Shown here piece after piece: positions 30,986 to 32,460 of a stretch of DNA of 32,460 bases. The stretch's first letter is position 1; each line of letters starts with the position of its first letter. Source of the stretch: Gemmatimonadota bacterium (GTDB lineage Bacteria > Gemmatimonadota > Gemmatimonadetes > Gemmatimonadales > GWC2-71-9); assembly GCA_016794825.1 (NCBI GenBank), contig JAEUJH010000695.1, positions 1 through 32,460 on the forward strand, read 5' to 3'. The notes beneath the pieces were generated by a model, which saw nothing but the letters and a program-made list of their open reading frames with translations, had not been told where the DNA came from and searched no databases. A program made the translations under genes and the position numbers.

Positions 30986-32092
30986 GTGGAGGACGAGGCT
31001 CGATCGACACCGCCCGGCGACCTCTGGGTCGTCACCCGATCCACTCGGGGCCGGTTCCCATTTCGGATTCTCATTACCCGTCATGGCCGCCCCACGTTTG
31101 CCGTCCGCGCCCAGTCCGCGTGGCCCGGTCCCGGACAGCAGGTCTTCTGCCTCCGCGACCACGCCCCCGAAGCGCCTGACGACGGCACCGAGGTGGAACG
31201 GGCCCCGATTCTCGGCCTGACGCGGATCGGCCGGAAGCTGGCCGTGGTTCTGGATCGACCGACCCGGAAGCGGGCGGAGTTCCTGCTCGTCACCAAGGAC
31301 CGCGCCGACGGCTCCAGCTTCGAGCAACTGTTCTTCCGAACCGAGTCGGGGATCCGAGCCCATCGGTCGCGAGCCCGAGTCGAACTGCTGACCCGACCGT
31401 CGCTCCAGGGCACGGTCCTGATCGACAGCGGCGAGAAGTACCCGTGGACCTTCCCCGGCGCCACCACCCTTCGGCGCCGGCTGGCCGTGGGAGACTACGC
31501 CTTGCTCCAGGGCATCAGCATCGCCGCCGTGGTCGAGCGAAAGTCGTTCGACAATCTGCTCGCCGACCTCGGCGCCGTTCAGGCCCTTCATCAGGTGTTC
31601 GCCGACCTCGGATCCGTCGGCCGGGCGGCCGTGGTGGTGGAGGCGGAGTACGGCGATTTCGTCGACCCGAAGCGACTCGCGGGCCGATGGCCGGCGGCGC
31701 ACGTCGCCCGAGTGCTGGCGGAACTCGCGGCCGTCCATCCCCGACTCCCGATCGTGTTCGCCGGGAACCGGAAACTCGCCAACGCGTGGACGGTTCAGTT
31801 CTTCGACGCGGCTGACCGGGCCCGCCACGCCGAAGGGACGCCGCAGCTTTCGTTGATCGGCGAGCCGCGCCCCGCGGACTATTCGACCGGGCGCCCGACC
31901 AGCGTGGACGAACAGGTCAGGGCGGCCGCGTTGGCGATGGGGTATGCGTTTTCGCTTCGGGAACTCGGGGAGCGATGCCCGGAATGCTCGGCGCCAAGAC
32001 TGCGGCGAATCATGACCCACCTCGCGGCGGAGGGGGCGATTCGGCGGGTGGGACGGGGCCGCGGGACTCGCTGGGAGGTGGTTCGAGGTTGA
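30986..32092 (+). CDS. ERCC4-domain nuclease-like protein with C-terminal winged helix (368 aa)
   Basis: GTG at 30986 follows GGGAG by 7 nt. The N-terminal 140 residues are beta-rich and unassigned. From about 145 an ERCC4 (XPF/Mus81-type) nuclease fold begins: IDSGEKYPW (D147), VGDYAL (D170) and the signature VERKSFDNL (E184, R185, K186, D189), followed by a VVVEAEYGDF strand. All catalytic residues of the ERK-x3-D motif are present. The C-terminus (about 305-368) contains a CPEC pair and a winged-helix-like end. ERCC4 nucleases cut branched or flap DNA in eukaryotes and archaea; in bacteria they are scattered and little studied. A role in DNA repair is likely but the substrate is unknown. 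Confidence 0.82.
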   Translation: MEDEARSTPPGDLWVVTRSTRGRFPFRILITRHGRPTFAVRAQSAWPGPGQQVFCLRDHAPEAPDDGTEVERAPILGLTRIGRKLAVVLDRPTRKRAEFLLVTKDRADGSSFEQLFFRTESGIRAHRSRARVELLTRPSLQGTVLIDSGEKYPWTFPGATTLRRRLAVGDYALLQGISIAAVVERKSFDNLLADLGAVQALHQVFADLGSVGRAAVVVEAEYGDFVDPKRLAGRWPAAHVARVLAELAAVHPRLPIVFAGNRKLANAWTVQFFDAADRARHAEGTPQLSLIGEPRPADYSTGRPTSVDEQVRAAALAMGYAFSLRELGERCPECSAPRLRRIMTHLAAEGAIRRVGRGRGTRWEVVRG

Positions 32093-32108
32093 CGGGCCGT
32101 CCGCTCCC

Positions 32109-32460
32109 TCAGGGCTTTTCGAGCTTCTTCGCTTCGTTCTGCGCGTCCTTGTGGCCCTGCGCCGCCGCCTTCTTGAACCACGCCAGCGCGTCGGCCTCCG
32201 ACTTCGGCACGCCCTTGCCGTCCTTGTAGAACCGGCCGAGCATGAACTGGGCGTCCCGGTCGCCGCGGTCGCCGGCGACCCGATACCACTTGGCCGCGTC
32301 CGCCTCGCTCTTGGCGACCCCGTTGCCCCGCTCGTACAGCCGGCCGAGTCGACGGGCCGCCTGGGCGTTGCCCTGCTCCGCCGCCTTCTGATACCACTGG
32401 GCCGCCTCGGCGTCGTTCTCCTTGACGCCCTTCCCGTCCTCGAGCGCCACGCCCAATTCC
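32109..32460 (-). CDS. Sel1-repeat protein (5' end beyond window)
   Basis: The frame is open to the right edge, so the N-terminus is missing. The visible 116 residues contain three Sel1-like (TPR-type) repeats of about 36 residues, each with the A-x2-WY/WF-x-K/R-A-A pattern and a GxGVxKSEADA turn. Such repeat solenoids bind partner proteins and are often exported or envelope-linked. It converges with the ERCC4 gene, with 16 bp between stops. Confidence 0.85.
   Translation of the reverse strand, partial: ELGVALEDGKGVKENDAEAAQWYQKAAEQGNAQAARRLGRLYERGNGVAKSEADAAKWYRVAGDRGDRDAQFMLGRFYKDGKGVPKSEADALAWFKKAAAQGHKDAQNEAKKLEKP

Overview
The window is GC-rich DNA packed with long genes. The best guess for its source is a member of the Gemmatimonadota. 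This rests on style, not on a marker gene: a very large SARP/BTAD-type regulator with an ATPase and a TPR tail, a lipoprotein with Big_2-like Ig repeats and a proline hinge, and many GTG starts. No rRNA, tRNA, CRISPR array, transposase or attachment site was found.

Left part (1-10292). A regulator gene running off the left edge (1-3480, minus) faces a two-gene plus-strand operon (66-aa protein and a 961-aa lipoprotein). The 120-bp gap between them holds three heptamers at an exact 11-bp period just upstream of a -10-like hexamer, the known layout of SARP operators. Then come two small membrane proteins (convergent) and a two-gene respiratory unit: a membrane-anchored diheme cytochrome c and a NorB-like heme-copper subunit. 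In the NorB-like protein a canonical Fe-B histidine is replaced by Asn and one heme b histidine by Met.

Central part (10299-29514, minus). A TetR regulator heads a 17-gene unit with almost no gaps, mostly 4-nt ATGA/GTGA overlaps. It encodes a reductive benzoyl-CoA pathway: an ATP-dependent benzoyl-CoA reductase in the Azoarcus-like order bzdN-O-P-Q, a dienoyl-CoA hydratase (dch), a 6-hydroxycyclohexenoyl-CoA dehydrogenase (had), a ring-opening hydrolase (oah-like), and 4-hydroxybenzoyl-CoA reductase (a fused 2Fe-2S/Mo subunit plus the FAD/4Fe-4S subunit). The expected flow is 4-hydroxybenzoyl-CoA to benzoyl-CoA to cyclohexadienoyl-CoA to 6-hydroxy- and 6-oxocyclohexenoyl-CoA to a ring-opened acyl-CoA.

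Inside the same unit lies a second, different set of two HgdB/BcrB-like subunits and two BadF-like ATPases. One of its catalytic subunits is fused in frame behind a complete ketopantoate-reductase-type domain, and an AMP-forming ligase with a Cys-rich tail follows. This second module is the most novel part of the window. It could be a second aryl-CoA reductase, or a 2-oxoacid reductase / acyl-CoA ligase / 2-hydroxyacyl-CoA dehydratase route feeding the benzoyl-CoA pathway. A hemerythrin-like protein and a small Cys-motif protein also belong to the operon. A near-perfect 26-bp palindrome upstream of the TetR gene is the likely operator.

Right part (29753-32460). A small zinc-finger anti-sigma-like protein, a DUF3047-type secreted protein, an ERCC4-domain nuclease-like protein and a Sel1-repeat protein cut by the right edge.

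Because of the GC content, nearly every real gene has long antisense ORFs; these were left out.
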